A stretch of DNA of 64,000 nucleotides from Actinomycetes bacterium (GTDB lineage: Bacteria > Actinomycetota > Coriobacteriia > Coriobacteriales > Eggerthellaceae), in assembly GCA_023429565.1 (NCBI GenBank), contig JAEZDJ010000060.1, positions 51,588-115,587 of the forward strand, in the 5' to 3' direction. Below, piece by piece: positions 24,816 to 34,259 of this stretch (position 1 is the first letter of the stretch; each line of letters opens with the position of its first letter). Both the position numbers and the translations under genes were made by a program. The notes under the pieces were generated by a model. It was not told where the DNA came from. It saw nothing but the letters and a program-made list of their open reading frames with translations, and made no database searches.

Positions 24816-26759
24816 CTAGAACAATCCCGGCACGGCCACAGCCGATGCCGCAAAGGCCACAATGATCACGACCGTGCACATGATGGTGCCGATGGGCGCG
24901 AGACGCTGCTCTCCGAAGACGTCCGTCAGATACCAGTTTCGAGCAGTCGCGTTGGTTTCGCCTGACATCGAGTTCCGGAACGTGCGGTCAGCGTTGTCTT
25001 GGCTCACGCCCGATAGGTAGACGTCAACCTTTTTCGCCTTGCTTCGACCGAGGCCAGCGAACAGGACGATGACCATGAACGCGGACGCGATGGAGGCGAT
25101 CCACAGGTTGGCCGACGAGATATCCTGCCCAAACGAGCCATAGACGCCGAACACATAGGGCTCGACGATGACCCATGATATGACGGGCAGAAACACGCAG
25201 CACAGGACAACAAGTGCAGCCATGAGCAAGAGCGAGGCCCACTCGCTTCCATGCACCGTGCGCTCCTCATTGGCGGGCTGCCCGGCAATGCCCGAAAGCT
25301 TACCGAGCCATTTGGCCCAGAACATGAAGGTGGCTGCCGAGCCGAATGCCAAGATGATGATGAGGGCGACCTGGCCCGTCTCGACAAAGGAGACGAGCGT
25401 GGCCCATTTCGCGATGAGCATGCCAAAGGGGGCGATGAACATTCCCATGATGCCCAGCATCATGAGGCGCGCCAACCGCGGCATGCGCTCAAACAGAAGG
25501 TCCATATCCTCGATATCGCGACTTCCTATGTGATGCTCGGCTGTGCCGACGCAGAGGAACAGCAGCGATTTGGCCACCGCATGGAAGAGCACCAGGAAGG
25601 TGGCGGCCCAGACGGCCTCGGGCGTGCCCACCCCCGCGCAGGCGATGATCAGGCCCAAGTTAGCAATGGTCGAATAGGCCAGGACCCGCTTGGCATTGCT
25701 TTGTGAAATGGCCATGAACGAGCAGAGGAGAAAGGTCACCCCGCCGACGAGCACAACCATAAGGCTTGGGACGGCTGAAATGAACCCGCCTTGCAGGCTC
25801 GTTGTCCCTGCGTAAAACACCGGGGCAAGCTTCACCAGCAAGAAGACGCCGGCTTTGACCATCGTGGAGGAATGAAGGAGGGCCGACGTTGGCGTCGGGG
25901 CAACCATGGCCCCCAGCAACCAGGTATGGAAAGGCATCTGGGCCGCCTTCGTCAGTCCCGCGAAGGCGAGGGCCGTCACCGGAAGCACCACGAGAAGCGG
26001 ATAGTGCGTGCCGATTTCCAAGAATTCCAAGAAGGACAGGGTGCCGAACTGCAGCACGATGAGCCACAGGGCGGCAAGAAAAGCGATGCCACCCAGCATG
26101 TTCATGATGATCTGGCGAAACGCATTCTTGATGGCCTCTTCGGTGCGCGTGTAGGCAATGAGGAGAAACGAGCATACGGTGGTGACTTCCCACCCCGTGA
26201 ACATCCATACCATGTTATTCGAAAACACGATGACGAACATGGCCGAGAGGAACACGAACATGAGGGCAAAGAACGTCGGTCGACGATCCTTGGAACCCTC
26301 AGGTTCGTGTTCCTGGAAGTCTTTCATATAACCAAGGGCATACACGCAGATCCCAGAACCGACAACGCCGATGATGAACGCCATGAGGAGCGAAAGCGAA
26401 TCGAGATACAAGGCGTCGGGCACGGCGATCCCGTGGGCAAAGCCAAATTCGAACACCAAGGACCCGACCGTCTGAATGACGGCAAGGACGCATGCCAACG
26501 TATTCTTGTAGCGAATGCCGTAGTACAGGATGGCAGCGGCAATCAGCACGCTCACCACGGTACATGCGTAGTCTGCAACCGGCGATTGGAGCTCGAACGA
26601 AACCCGAGGCGCTCCAATATAGGCGACAACCAGCCCTATCGATGCCAAACCGATAACGAGACCGGAAGCGATGACGATCACGTTTCGCGCCTGGTTGTTG
26701 CGCACGGCCAGCATCACACCGGCAACGACCAGTGGGAAAATGATCAAAAACCCGAGCAT
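24816..26759 (-). CDS. echA: Ech hydrogenase proton/ion-translocating subunit (NuoL-like)
   Basis: 647 aa from the ATG at 26759; a GTG two codons earlier is also possible but only 4 bases from GGAGG. About 15-16 membrane segments. Antiporter-type motifs are visible (NMVWMFTGWEVTTVCSFLLI, then AQMPFHTWLLGAMVAPTPTS with the TM Lys/His residues). The Pro-Thr-Pro-Thr-Ser-Ala-Leu-Leu-His motif is typical of EchA/NuoL. First gene of the operon echABCDEF. Confidence 0.92.
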   Translation of the reverse strand: MLGFLIIFPLVVAGVMLAVRNNQARNVIVIASGLVIGLASIGLVVAYIGAPRVSFELQSPVADYACTVVSVLIAAAILYYGIRYKNTLACVLAVIQTVGSLVFEFGFAHGIAVPDALYLDSLSLLMAFIIGVVGSGICVYALGYMKDFQEHEPEGSKDRRPTFFALMFVFLSAMFVIVFSNNMVWMFTGWEVTTVCSFLLIAYTRTEEAIKNAFRQIIMNMLGGIAFLAALWLIVLQFGTLSFLEFLEIGTHYPLLVVLPVTALAFAGLTKAAQMPFHTWLLGAMVAPTPTSALLHSSTMVKAGVFLLVKLAPVFYAGTTSLQGGFISAVPSLMVVLVGGVTFLLCSFMAISQSNAKRVLAYSTIANLGLIIACAGVGTPEAVWAATFLVLFHAVAKSLLFLCVGTAEHHIGSRDIEDMDLLFERMPRLARLMMLGIMGMFIAPFGMLIAKWATLVSFVETGQVALIIILAFGSAATFMFWAKWLGKLSGIAGQPANEERTVHGSEWASLLLMAALVVLCCVFLPVISWVIVEPYVFGVYGSFGQDISSANLWIASIASAFMVIVLFAGLGRSKAKKVDVYLSGVSQDNADRTFRNSMSGETNATARNWYLTDVFGEQRLAPIGTIMCTVVIIVAFAASAVAVPGLF

Positions 26760-27064
26760 AGCCACGTAGCCTCCCCCTTTGCTCTTTCCGTTTTACTTGC
26801 ACGTATGTTGACAGACGCGGGGAAACGACAAACCGTCGTCCAGTGAGCACTCTATCAAAGAAAAGAGCCAAGAACCTTTCAGTCGTCCGTATCGGGCGGG
26901 GTTTGCTCGGTAAAAGGGCTGGAAAAGCGTGCGAACCGTCGGAAACGGGAGGAAAAAGTCGGCGGGCGGAGACGTCTCGACCAAGGGAGGTGTGTGGCCC
27001 GCAACGTTTCCGCAGCCCCCATAAGCACGACGAAGCAAAGCCCCTAAAGGCATCCGCGATACTC
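26760..27064. other. Upstream region of the ech operon, no gene seen
   Basis: About 305 bases between the MATE gene end and echA. It must hold the ech promoter on the minus strand. I see no clear -35/-10 pair, riboswitch or credible small gene. A short imperfect hairpin (CCCCTA...TAGGGG, about 27042-27070) overlaps the MATE stop and may serve as its terminator. Confidence 0.5.
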
Positions 27065-28534
27065 CTAGGGGAGCGCCTTGCGATCGCAGTCCTCCAGCAT
27101 GCGCAGCCTTCTCCTTTCAGCCATCAAGAACGAAACGACGAGAAAGGTTGACGTGATGTCGGAAAGAGACGGCGCAAAGAATATGCTCTGCAGAGGCGTC
27201 AAAGGAAGGATCAGGGGCAACAGATGCGGACTTGCCAGCAAAAGAGGGATGAAGAACAAGATTTGACGCGTCAACGTGAGCAGCGTCGCCTTGAGCGCCT
27301 GGCCTGTGGCATCGAAATAGTTTGCGCCAATGAGGGCAATGGGAAGAATGGGGATGAAGATGAGGTAGGCGACCAGGGCCCATGCCGTTGCTCCAAGATA
27401 CGCTTCAGGAAGGCTGAACAGATGAGCATAGAGATCGGGGAAGAACAAAACCGTGAGCCAGAGGGGCGTCGTGATGGCGATGCCGAGAACCACCGCCTGA
27501 CGAAGCGTGCGCTTCATGCGCCCGAACCTCCGCGCACCATAGTTGTAGCCGATGATGGGCTGGGCACCCATGGCAATGCCCATCGAGGGCATGATGGTAA
27601 ACATGCCAACGGCCGACAAGACCCTCATGACAGCGAGCGCCCCCTCTGACCCCAGCGGATCAAAGGCACCGTAGCCCATGAGCAGATTGTTCATGATGGT
27701 GTTTGAGACGGCGAAGCCCATCTCCATGATCGAGGGGGCAACGCCGAGAGCGCAGATGCGAAGGGCAACCTTGGGCTTCAGCCCAAGCATGTCGCGCCGC
27801 AAAGGCATGGGAGAATCCCTCTTCAGGAAAAACTGCATGACGAATGCCGCCGACAGAGCCCAAGAGCAGACGGTTGCCAACCCCGCACCCGTCATGCCTC
27901 CTTCGAACACGATGATGAACAGGTATCCCAGCACCACGTTTGCCCCTGTGCCCACAAGCATCGAGCCGAGTGCCCGGTTGGGGTGGCCTGCCGTGCGGAT
28001 GAAATTGTTCATGCCAAAGGCGATGAACTGAAGGGGACAGCCCGCCACGATGACGACCATGAACGCATGCGCATGCGGCAGCACGACTTCGTCAGCACCC
28101 GAAAGACGCAGAATGGGATCAAGCGCCACCAATCCGACGAGCCAAATGAGAACCCCCGCTCCCAACAGAAGCACAAAGCTGTTGCCCACCGCTCTTTGGG
28201 CAACGGGCTTCCTGCGCTCGCCCAGCTTGATGGCCGCGAGGGCGTTTCCGCCCACGCCAAGAAGCATGGCGATGGCAACCATGAACATCATGGCGGGGTT
28301 GGCCACCGTGGTGGCAGCAAGACCGACCTCCCCCACGGCCGCTCCGACATACACGGCGTCAATGACGTTGTAAAGCGTCTGCACCAGCACGCCGAAGACG
28401 GCGGGAATCGAAAACTCGAGCAACAGCCTCAGCGTGCTTTCGGTTCCCATGCGTTCCATCTTCGCGCTATCCCCACGATGCAGAGCCCCGCCCCCATCCC
28501 CGCGGTGCCGAGACGCCTCCCTTTGCTGTTCCAT
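27065..28534 (-). CDS. MATE-family multidrug/metabolite efflux transporter
   Basis: 489 aa. ATG at 28534 (AGGGAG upstream). A polar tail of about 30 residues precedes 12 membrane segments. Characteristic MATE stretches include LLEFSIPAVFGVLVQTLYN in TM1 and the repeated half with IGYNYGARRFGRMKRTL, a signature shared by NorM/DinF-type transporters. It would export drugs or metabolites with Na+ or H+. The substrate is unknown. Confidence 0.88.
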   Translation of the reverse strand: MEQQREASRHRGDGGGALHRGDSAKMERMGTESTLRLLLEFSIPAVFGVLVQTLYNVIDAVYVGAAVGEVGLAATTVANPAMMFMVAIAMLLGVGGNALAAIKLGERRKPVAQRAVGNSFVLLLGAGVLIWLVGLVALDPILRLSGADEVVLPHAHAFMVVIVAGCPLQFIAFGMNNFIRTAGHPNRALGSMLVGTGANVVLGYLFIIVFEGGMTGAGLATVCSWALSAAFVMQFFLKRDSPMPLRRDMLGLKPKVALRICALGVAPSIMEMGFAVSNTIMNNLLMGYGAFDPLGSEGALAVMRVLSAVGMFTIMPSMGIAMGAQPIIGYNYGARRFGRMKRTLRQAVVLGIAITTPLWLTVLFFPDLYAHLFSLPEAYLGATAWALVAYLIFIPILPIALIGANYFDATGQALKATLLTLTRQILFFIPLLLASPHLLPLILPLTPLQSIFFAPSLSDITSTFLVVSFLMAERRRLRMLEDCDRKALP

Positions 28535-28935
28535 TGCCAATACTCCCTGAACACGCACGAACGGCGGCAGATCGAAGGATTTACCCCAAAAGCCAGCTGA
28601 GCCCATCGCCGTTTGAGAAATTCCCGGGTTGTCCCGGCAGACATGCCCAAGGAGGGCTCTCTCAGGAAAGCAAGCCGCCCCTTTGAGATTCGGGTCATCC
28701 CGAACGAAGCCAGTATACGAAAGCGCCGAGAAAGGGACAACCCTTCCCTCTCCGGAAAGCTCCCCGCAGCCGAAAAGGAAAGACCTGCACATGCTTTTTG
28801 CATAAATGACAGAGAAATTTTTCCTCATTGAAAAATATAGTGTCAGGAATGGCACCTCTGGTTCGTATTGTAGGAGAAGCAACGTTACCTGATATCCGAA
28901 ATAGAATCGGGTTATCGAGAGGATGGAACAAGCGA
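28535..28935. other. Divergent intergenic region between MATE and sigma factor genes
   Basis: 400 bases with no gene. The minus-strand leader of the MATE gene contains small hairpins (GGGatgaCCC and, at 28625-28638, CCGGG/CCCGG around a 4-base loop). AAATTTTTC/GAAAAAT arms lie near 28821-28843. A TATAGT-like box near 28849 could serve the sigma gene. No known riboswitch consensus was matched. Confidence 0.4.
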
Positions 28936-29427
28936 ATGGAAAACAGTCAAATCCGTGAAGCCAAAGCCGAAAGGGTGGTGAAAACGTACTCCAATCTCAT
29001 ACTGCGACTGAGCTATACCTATTTGAAGTCAACGCATGATGCCGAAGACATCTGCCAAATAGTTTTTCTTAAATTACTCAAACGGAATCATTCTTTCGAA
29101 AACCGGGACCATGAAAAGGCGTGGATTATTCGCACGACGGCCAATGCTTGCAAAGACACGTTGCGGAGCGGATTTCGTCGAACCTCAATCAATTTGAGCG
29201 CAGCAGAAAACGTCGTGGCGCCAGCACCCCCTGACGACGACGTGCTCAAGGGCGTGATGACCCTTCCGGACAAGTATCGCGAAGCTATCTACCTTCATTA
29301 CTTCGAAGGATATTCGATTCGAGAGATCAGCAGCATGACCGGCCGAAGCATCGCCGCAATAAGCACACACCTCTGTCGAGCACGCAAGAAGCTGCAACTG
29401 ACACTGAAAGGAATGGACCATGAATAA
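28936..29427 (+). CDS. RNA polymerase sigma-70 family (ECF-type) factor
   Basis: 163 aa. ATG at 28936 with GAGAGG upstream. Region 2 has DAEDICQIVFLKLLKR (the -10 recognition helix) and region 4 has LPDKYREAIYLHYFEGYSI, then a helix-turn-helix that recognises the -35. The ATG of the next gene lies inside the last codons (8-base overlap), a classic sigma/anti-sigma coupling. The target promoters are unknown. Confidence 0.9.
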   Translation: MENSQIREAKAERVVKTYSNLILRLSYTYLKSTHDAEDICQIVFLKLLKRNHSFENRDHEKAWIIRTTANACKDTLRSGFRRTSINLSAAENVVAPAPPDDDVLKGVMTLPDKYREAIYLHYFEGYSIREISSMTGRSIAAISTHLCRARKKLQLTLKGMDHE

Positions 29428-30529
29428 CAGCTATAAGGAAGCAATGGGGCGCCTTCAGTTTTCAGAGGAGGAGAAAAAACGAATACTGCGCAACCTGACC
29501 CTGGCCCACGACGGGGAGCAAACCAAACCAGCGTCAAGCGTCCAGCCTTCCCCGCGTGCAACCCGTGGCGGGAAGTTCCCTTTGCGCTATGCCGCCGCAT
29601 GCGCAGCAGCTCTTCTGTTGGTTGTCGGAATTGGCGGAGGTGCATATGCTTCAGGTACTCTTATTGGCGTCAAAACATTGATTGGCGATCTGTTCGGTGG
29701 TCCACCGGCACAAACCCAAGTCGTGGATAAAATAGGTCGACCGATCGGCGCAAGCGCGTCATCGAATGGTGTAACGATAACGGCAGATGCCATAGTTGGT
29801 GACAGAACAAATTATGCCATCGTCTTCACGATAGCAAAGGACGATGGGACGGCATTTGAGGGCATCGAAGCGCTAGAAAACGGTTTACTCCCACTGGGAT
29901 TCAGCGACTCATCAGGTATTCTCGTCGACGGAATGAATTCAGCCAACGGCAGTTCCTTTTTCTATGATGCTGATCCAGCGGATAACGCCATCCAATACGT
30001 CGAGAAAATGTCAGTTTCCAGCGGCGGAGACAATATCATTGGAAGGACGGCGCACATTGAGCTCAAGGATTTGAACATGTTCACCGACAATGGCAGACAT
30101 ATCATCAGCGAAGGAACGTGGAGGATGAAATTCGAGATCGACTACGAAGACACATCTGTTGAGCTCGCTTCTGGACAGGAATTTGACCTGAATGGGATGA
30201 ACGCGACAATTGATTCCGCCAGCATCTCGCCGATCGCCCTCACCCTCGAGTACACGGTGCTTGACACAATGTCATGGAATGATCAGGATTCCGGCAAATT
30301 GTCAAATAACAGCCAAAGTCAAATGGATCGTTTCCTCAGCTTTCCAATAGCGGTAAATATGAAAGACGGCACAACCATCGAGCTCAATTCATCGGATGGG
30401 GGTGGAAGCACGCAAACGAAGGGAGAATCGACCTCCTGTAATAAAAGCATCATGTTCGACACGTTTATGAATATAGATGCGATAGCTTCAGTCACCATCA
30501 ATGGTACAACAATCTCCCTCCTTTCCTAA
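29420..30529 (+). CDS. DUF4179-type membrane protein, probable anti-sigma factor
   Basis: 369 aa. The cytoplasmic N-terminus (about 55 residues, containing LQFSEEEKKRILRNL) would bind the sigma factor. One membrane segment lies near residues 56-77 and a large outer domain follows. The arrangement matches DUF4179 proteins encoded right after ECF sigma genes in Firmicutes and Coriobacteriia. The outer domain is Ser/Asp/Gly-rich with beta-strand character and no cysteine cluster; what it senses is unknown. Base use is less GC-rich than in flanking housekeeping genes. Confidence 0.82.
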   Translation: MNNSYKEAMGRLQFSEEEKKRILRNLTLAHDGEQTKPASSVQPSPRATRGGKFPLRYAAACAAALLLVVGIGGGAYASGTLIGVKTLIGDLFGGPPAQTQVVDKIGRPIGASASSNGVTITADAIVGDRTNYAIVFTIAKDDGTAFEGIEALENGLLPLGFSDSSGILVDGMNSANGSSFFYDADPADNAIQYVEKMSVSSGGDNIIGRTAHIELKDLNMFTDNGRHIISEGTWRMKFEIDYEDTSVELASGQEFDLNGMNATIDSASISPIALTLEYTVLDTMSWNDQDSGKLSNNSQSQMDRFLSFPIAVNMKDGTTIELNSSDGGGSTQTKGESTSCNKSIMFDTFMNIDAIASVTINGTTISLLS

Positions 30530-30551
30530 TCCGTTCGGATGCCGTTTTGAG

Positions 30552-30591
30552 CCATAGCCCCTTAGTCAACATATAACCCAAGGGGCTATGG
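30552..30591 (+). terminator. Terminator of the sigma/anti-sigma operon
   Basis: Twelve-base perfect arms CCATAGCCCCTT and AAGGGGCTATGG around a 16-base loop, 22 bases beyond the DUF4179 stop. No long T-run follows, so efficiency is uncertain. Confidence 0.6.
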
Positions 30592-30989
30592 TGTCAGAAA
30601 TCCGAAGAAGAGACACCAGAAACGCAAAACGTTACTGCCCTAGCCACTTTTTTCTAATACATGGCAGTATTTCGAGGACGCAACGTATCCTTTTGGCCCC
30701 AATTGCATCACCGTTGCTTTTCAGCACGTATGCCTCACAGCGGCTGCTTATAGTGTTTTAGCTGTTCAAATTCCTTGGTCAACGTGATTGCGTTTCCTCC
30801 GTTCTCATACGCCAACGCAATACGGTTCTGCTCGAAAAAGCTTTACAATGCGCTTTTCGCAGCAAGGTGCAGAAGCCGCCATTTGCGCGTTTTATTGTTT
30901 TCCGTTACCCTAAAAAGGTCAATCATCCCAAATTCTACCCATGGCGCCTTCGGCATGCCCTCGTCCTTTGTCATTTTGTGAGGAGAATC
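30592..30989. other. Upstream region of the quaternary-amine transporter, with a possible gene remnant
   Basis: About 400 bases without an intact gene. On the minus strand, 30735-30845, an open stretch of about 35 codons ending in TGA reads like real protein (LAYENGGNAITLTKEFEQ...) but has a stop immediately upstream and no start. It may be the tail of a decayed gene. The promoter of the transporter operon should be at the right end, where AAAGG and AT-rich sequence occur near 30910-30930. Confidence 0.35.
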
Positions 30990-32231
30990 ATGAGCACCAT
31001 CGAAATAAAGAACGTCCATAAAATTTTTGGCCACAGAAAAAGCGAAGCGCTCGATCTGCTTCGTTCAGGTTGCGACCGAGAAAGCGTGCATAAACGAACG
31101 GGGGCAACCCCAGCCGTCATCGATGTTTCCCTGAACATCCGCTCAGGGGAGGTGTTTGTGATCATGGGCCTGTCGGGATCCGGCAAATCAACGTTGATCC
31201 GGTGCCTTAACCTGCTTCATGCGCCCACGACCGGCTCCATCAAAATCGATGGAACAGAGATAACGAGTATGAATCCCAAAGAGCTGAGGTCCTTGCGCGC
31301 AGAGCATGTCAGCATGGTTTTTCAAAACTTCGGGCTCTTTCCCCATCGCACCGTCTTGGAAAACGTCATGTGGGGAAACAGGATGCAGCACCTCTCTCGC
31401 GACGAGCGACGGTCCCATGCGATGGAATCGCTTGAGACCGTCGGGCTTTCGGGATGGGAAAACTCCTATCCCGACGAACTGTCAGGAGGCATGAAGCAGC
31501 GTGTCGGCTTGGCCCGAGCCCTTGCCGCCGACACTGACATCCTTCTCATGGACGAAGCATTCTCTGCGCTGGATCCCCTGATCCGCAGAGGGATGCAGGA
31601 ACAGCTCATCTCCCTTCAGAAAGATCTTCAGAAGACGATCGTCTTCATCACTCACGATCTGAATGAAGCCATGTATCTGGGAGATCGCATAGCCATCATG
31701 CGCGGTGGGCGCATCGTGCAGGTGGGAACAGGAGAGGACATCCTTCAAAACCCCGTCGACGACTATGTGGCATCCTTCGTCGAGGCCGTCGACCGTTCGC
31801 GCGTGCTGACAGCCGGCAACATCATGGCCGATCCCATTGCGCGAATATCTTTGCGCGAAGGTCCGCGAGCGGCATTGCTCAGCATGCGCTCCAAGCAGAC
31901 CGATTCGCTGTTTGTCGTCGACGAGAGGCGACGCTTCATGGGCGTTGTCTATGCCGAGTCGGTCGTCGATGCACAGACGCGGCATGAAAAGAGCCTCAGG
32001 TCGTGCCTTGTGCCCGAGGTGGCCTGCGTCACTCCCGACACTCCCCTTGCAGAATGCCTTAGCCCCTCGATAGAAAACAGATCTCCCATTCCCGTGTTGG
32101 ACAAGGGGCTTCTCGTGGGAGCCATCCCCCGCATAGCGCTTCTCGCCGCTTTGGACAGCGCCGAACATCCAGCCGTCAATGCAACGGGAGAATTCGAACC
32201 CGTATCCGAGACAACCCAGGAGCTGGTATAG
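30990..32231 (+). CDS. Glycine betaine/quaternary amine ABC transporter ATP-binding protein (ProV/OpuAA)
   Basis: 413 aa. ATG at 30990 with AGGAGA upstream. Walker A GLSGSGKST, Q-loop VFQNFGLFPHRTV, signature LSGGMKQR, Walker B ILLMDEAFSALDP. The long N-terminal insert before Walker A (RSGCDRESVHKRTGATPAV) and a C-terminal pair of CBS domains (from about residue 270) are typical of ProV/OpuAA. CBS domains gate the transporter by ionic strength or nucleotide. First gene of a three-gene operon. Confidence 0.92.
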   Translation: MSTIEIKNVHKIFGHRKSEALDLLRSGCDRESVHKRTGATPAVIDVSLNIRSGEVFVIMGLSGSGKSTLIRCLNLLHAPTTGSIKIDGTEITSMNPKELRSLRAEHVSMVFQNFGLFPHRTVLENVMWGNRMQHLSRDERRSHAMESLETVGLSGWENSYPDELSGGMKQRVGLARALAADTDILLMDEAFSALDPLIRRGMQEQLISLQKDLQKTIVFITHDLNEAMYLGDRIAIMRGGRIVQVGTGEDILQNPVDDYVASFVEAVDRSRVLTAGNIMADPIARISLREGPRAALLSMRSKQTDSLFVVDERRRFMGVVYAESVVDAQTRHEKSLRSCLVPEVACVTPDTPLAECLSPSIENRSPIPVLDKGLLVGAIPRIALLAALDSAEHPAVNATGEFEPVSETTQELV

Positions 32232-32234
32232 CCT

Positions 32235-33143
32235 ATGTTTGACATCTCTCAATTCCGCCTTCCCGTCGGCACGGGAGCCACCGCAGCCGTTGCTTGGATG
32301 ACCGACAATCTCAGTGGACTTTTCAGCGTAATATCGCGGTCCCTCTTTGCCTCGTTTCAGTTTTTGGAAGACCTTTTGCTCGGTCCGCCCGAAATCGTCA
32401 TCGTCATTCTGTTCTGCGTCCTTGCCTGGGTTGTGGGAAATTGGAAGTTTTCCCTTTTCACTGCTTTGTCGTTCCTGCTTGTCATAGGAATGTCCCTCTG
32501 GAGCGAGACGATGTCTACGCTCTCCATGGTTCTCGTCTCAAGCATCATTGCCGCCGTAATGGGAATCCCCCTCGGCATCCTGTCGGCACGTTATCCTCGG
32601 TTTGACAGGATCATGCAGCCCATCCTCGACTTCATGCAGACGATGCCCGCTTTTGTCTACCTCATTCCCGCCATCATCTTTTTTGGCATAGGAATCGTGC
32701 CCGGCGTCGTGGCAACCATCATCTTCGCCATGCCGCCCGCAACTCGCATGACGAGGCTCGGCCTTTTGCAGGTTGATCCGGAAACCGTCGAAGCGGGAGA
32801 AGCGTTTGGCGCCAGCCCTCTTTCCATATTGGTACAGGTAAAAATCCCGCTCGCGCTTCCCAGCATCATGGCAGGAGTAAATCAGGTAATCATGCTTGCC
32901 CTGTCTATGGTGGTCACCGCTGGCATCGTTGGCGCCGGAGGCCTTGGTGCGGCGGTTTACCGAGGGGTCACCCGTCTCGATGTGGGACTCGGTTTCGAAG
33001 CCGGTCTCTCCGTCGTGGTACTGGCCGTGTTCCTCGATCGTGTGACCTCGTACCTGGGAAAGCGGTTCACCAAGAAAAGAGCGGCGGACAATCGCAGACG
33101 GGCACAGAAAACGGCAGGTAACGGCATCACCAGAACCCGATGA
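32235..33143 (+). CDS. Glycine betaine/quaternary amine ABC transporter permease (ProW/OpuAB)
   Basis: 302 aa with about six or seven membrane segments. The EAA-type loop EAGEAFGASPLSILVQVKIPLALP and the stretch LDFMQTMPAFVYLIP identify ProW/OpuAB. It starts 3 bases after the ATPase gene. A basic C-terminal tail (KRFTKKRAADNRRR) is cytoplasmic. Confidence 0.92.
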   Translation: MFDISQFRLPVGTGATAAVAWMTDNLSGLFSVISRSLFASFQFLEDLLLGPPEIVIVILFCVLAWVVGNWKFSLFTALSFLLVIGMSLWSETMSTLSMVLVSSIIAAVMGIPLGILSARYPRFDRIMQPILDFMQTMPAFVYLIPAIIFFGIGIVPGVVATIIFAMPPATRMTRLGLLQVDPETVEAGEAFGASPLSILVQVKIPLALPSIMAGVNQVIMLALSMVVTAGIVGAGGLGAAVYRGVTRLDVGLGFEAGLSVVVLAVFLDRVTSYLGKRFTKKRAADNRRRAQKTAGNGITRTR

Positions 33144-33217
33144 GGGTTCTGAGAAGCAAAGGCGACCCGAGAGGATTCCCGTCTCGGGCGCACCAGCCCA
33201 CAAGGAGGTAAAAGCAC

Positions 33218-34144
33218 ATGATCAAGCAAGGGACAAACCCAATGAAGCGCAGACATGCACGAAAGACGTTGATGGTCGCCTTGGCAGCGGTCCTCGCACT
33301 CTCATTGAGCCTTTTGGCCACCGCATGCGCGAAAGACGAGGGAGCGTCTTCCGAAAAGACAATCACCATAGGATGGATTCCCTGGGACGAGGACGTCTCG
33401 GTCACGTACCTATGGAAAGGCATATTGGAGAACAAGGGATACAAGGTCAACCTTGTACAGGCTGATGCCGGGCCAGTCTTCGAAGGCCTCTCGAGCGGCG
33501 ACATCGACCTCTTCTTGGATGCCTGGCTTCCCGTGACGCATTCCGATTATTGGGAACAATACGGCGATGGGTTAGAAAAAGCATCCTTATGGTACGACGA
33601 AGCGCAACTGACATGGGCCGTTCCCTCCTATGTCGATGTGGACAGCATCGAAGACCTGAAAGGCAAGGAAGACCTCTTCAACTCCAAGATCATCGGCATT
33701 GAACCAGGTGCCGGCCTAACGCGAATATCCTCGGAATCGGTCATACCGGGATACGGCCTTGAAAATTACTCGCTGGTCGAAGGATCAACCACCGCCATGC
33801 TTGCAGAGCTTGACCGATCCATCTCCCAAGAAGAACCCGTGCTGGTCACGCTTTGGAAGCCTCATTGGGCTTACAACAGCTACGACCTCAAGGATCTCGA
33901 GGACCCCCAAGGCCTTCTTGGCGGCGCGGAAAACATCTACGCAGTGGGACGCGGCGACTTTTCTGAAAGCTATCCCGAAGTAGCAGAATGGATGAGCCGA
34001 TTCAAGCTAAGTGATGCTCAGCTTGCCGAGCTGGAAGACTTGGTTGTCAACAAGTACGGGACGGGAAGTGAGGCCCAGGCAATCAGCGAATGGCTCTCCA
34101 ACTCGAAGAATCAAGCGCTCGTCAACGAATGGCTGGGAGAATAG
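33218..34144 (+). CDS. Glycine betaine/quaternary amine-binding lipoprotein (ProX/OpuAC)
   Basis: 308 aa. ATG at 33218 follows AGGAGGT at 8 bases; a second Met at 33242 is possible. The lipobox LLATAC marks a lipoprotein. The OpuAC domain follows (TITIGWIPWDEDVSVTYLWK, then WLPVTHSDYWEQYG with Trp residues that form the aromatic ligand box). It delivers glycine betaine, carnitine, choline or proline betaine to the permease. In a gut anaerobe the imported compound could be an osmolyte or a growth substrate. Confidence 0.9.
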   Translation: MIKQGTNPMKRRHARKTLMVALAAVLALSLSLLATACAKDEGASSEKTITIGWIPWDEDVSVTYLWKGILENKGYKVNLVQADAGPVFEGLSSGDIDLFLDAWLPVTHSDYWEQYGDGLEKASLWYDEAQLTWAVPSYVDVDSIEDLKGKEDLFNSKIIGIEPGAGLTRISSESVIPGYGLENYSLVEGSTTAMLAELDRSISQEEPVLVTLWKPHWAYNSYDLKDLEDPQGLLGGAENIYAVGRGDFSESYPEVAEWMSRFKLSDAQLAELEDLVVNKYGTGSEAQAISEWLSNSKNQALVNEWLGE

Positions 34145-34210
34145 CCCCCGGTTTCCCCCCGAATAAAACCTGCGTTCTCGGCGAACGGACACCTCGGCGC
34201 CAAGAACGCA

Positions 34211-34255
34211 GACCGCGTTCGTGCTTGCTTTATTTTGGCGAGCACGAACGCGGTC
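34211..34255. terminator. Bidirectional terminator between the betaine transporter and metY
   Basis: Fifteen-base arms GACCGCGTTCGTGCT and AGCACGAACGCGGTC, plus a GC pair beyond one mismatch, followed by TCTTTT on the plus strand. A smaller hairpin (CTGCGTTCT/AGAACGCAG, about 34169-34210) precedes it. The two genes converge here. Confidence 0.85.
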
Positions 34256-34259
34256 TCTT

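Noticed and set aside
28620..28700. A CTGAGA sequence in the MATE gene leader suggested a TPP riboswitch.
   Set aside because: The second conserved part of the TPP aptamer is missing and the gene is not a thiamine gene.
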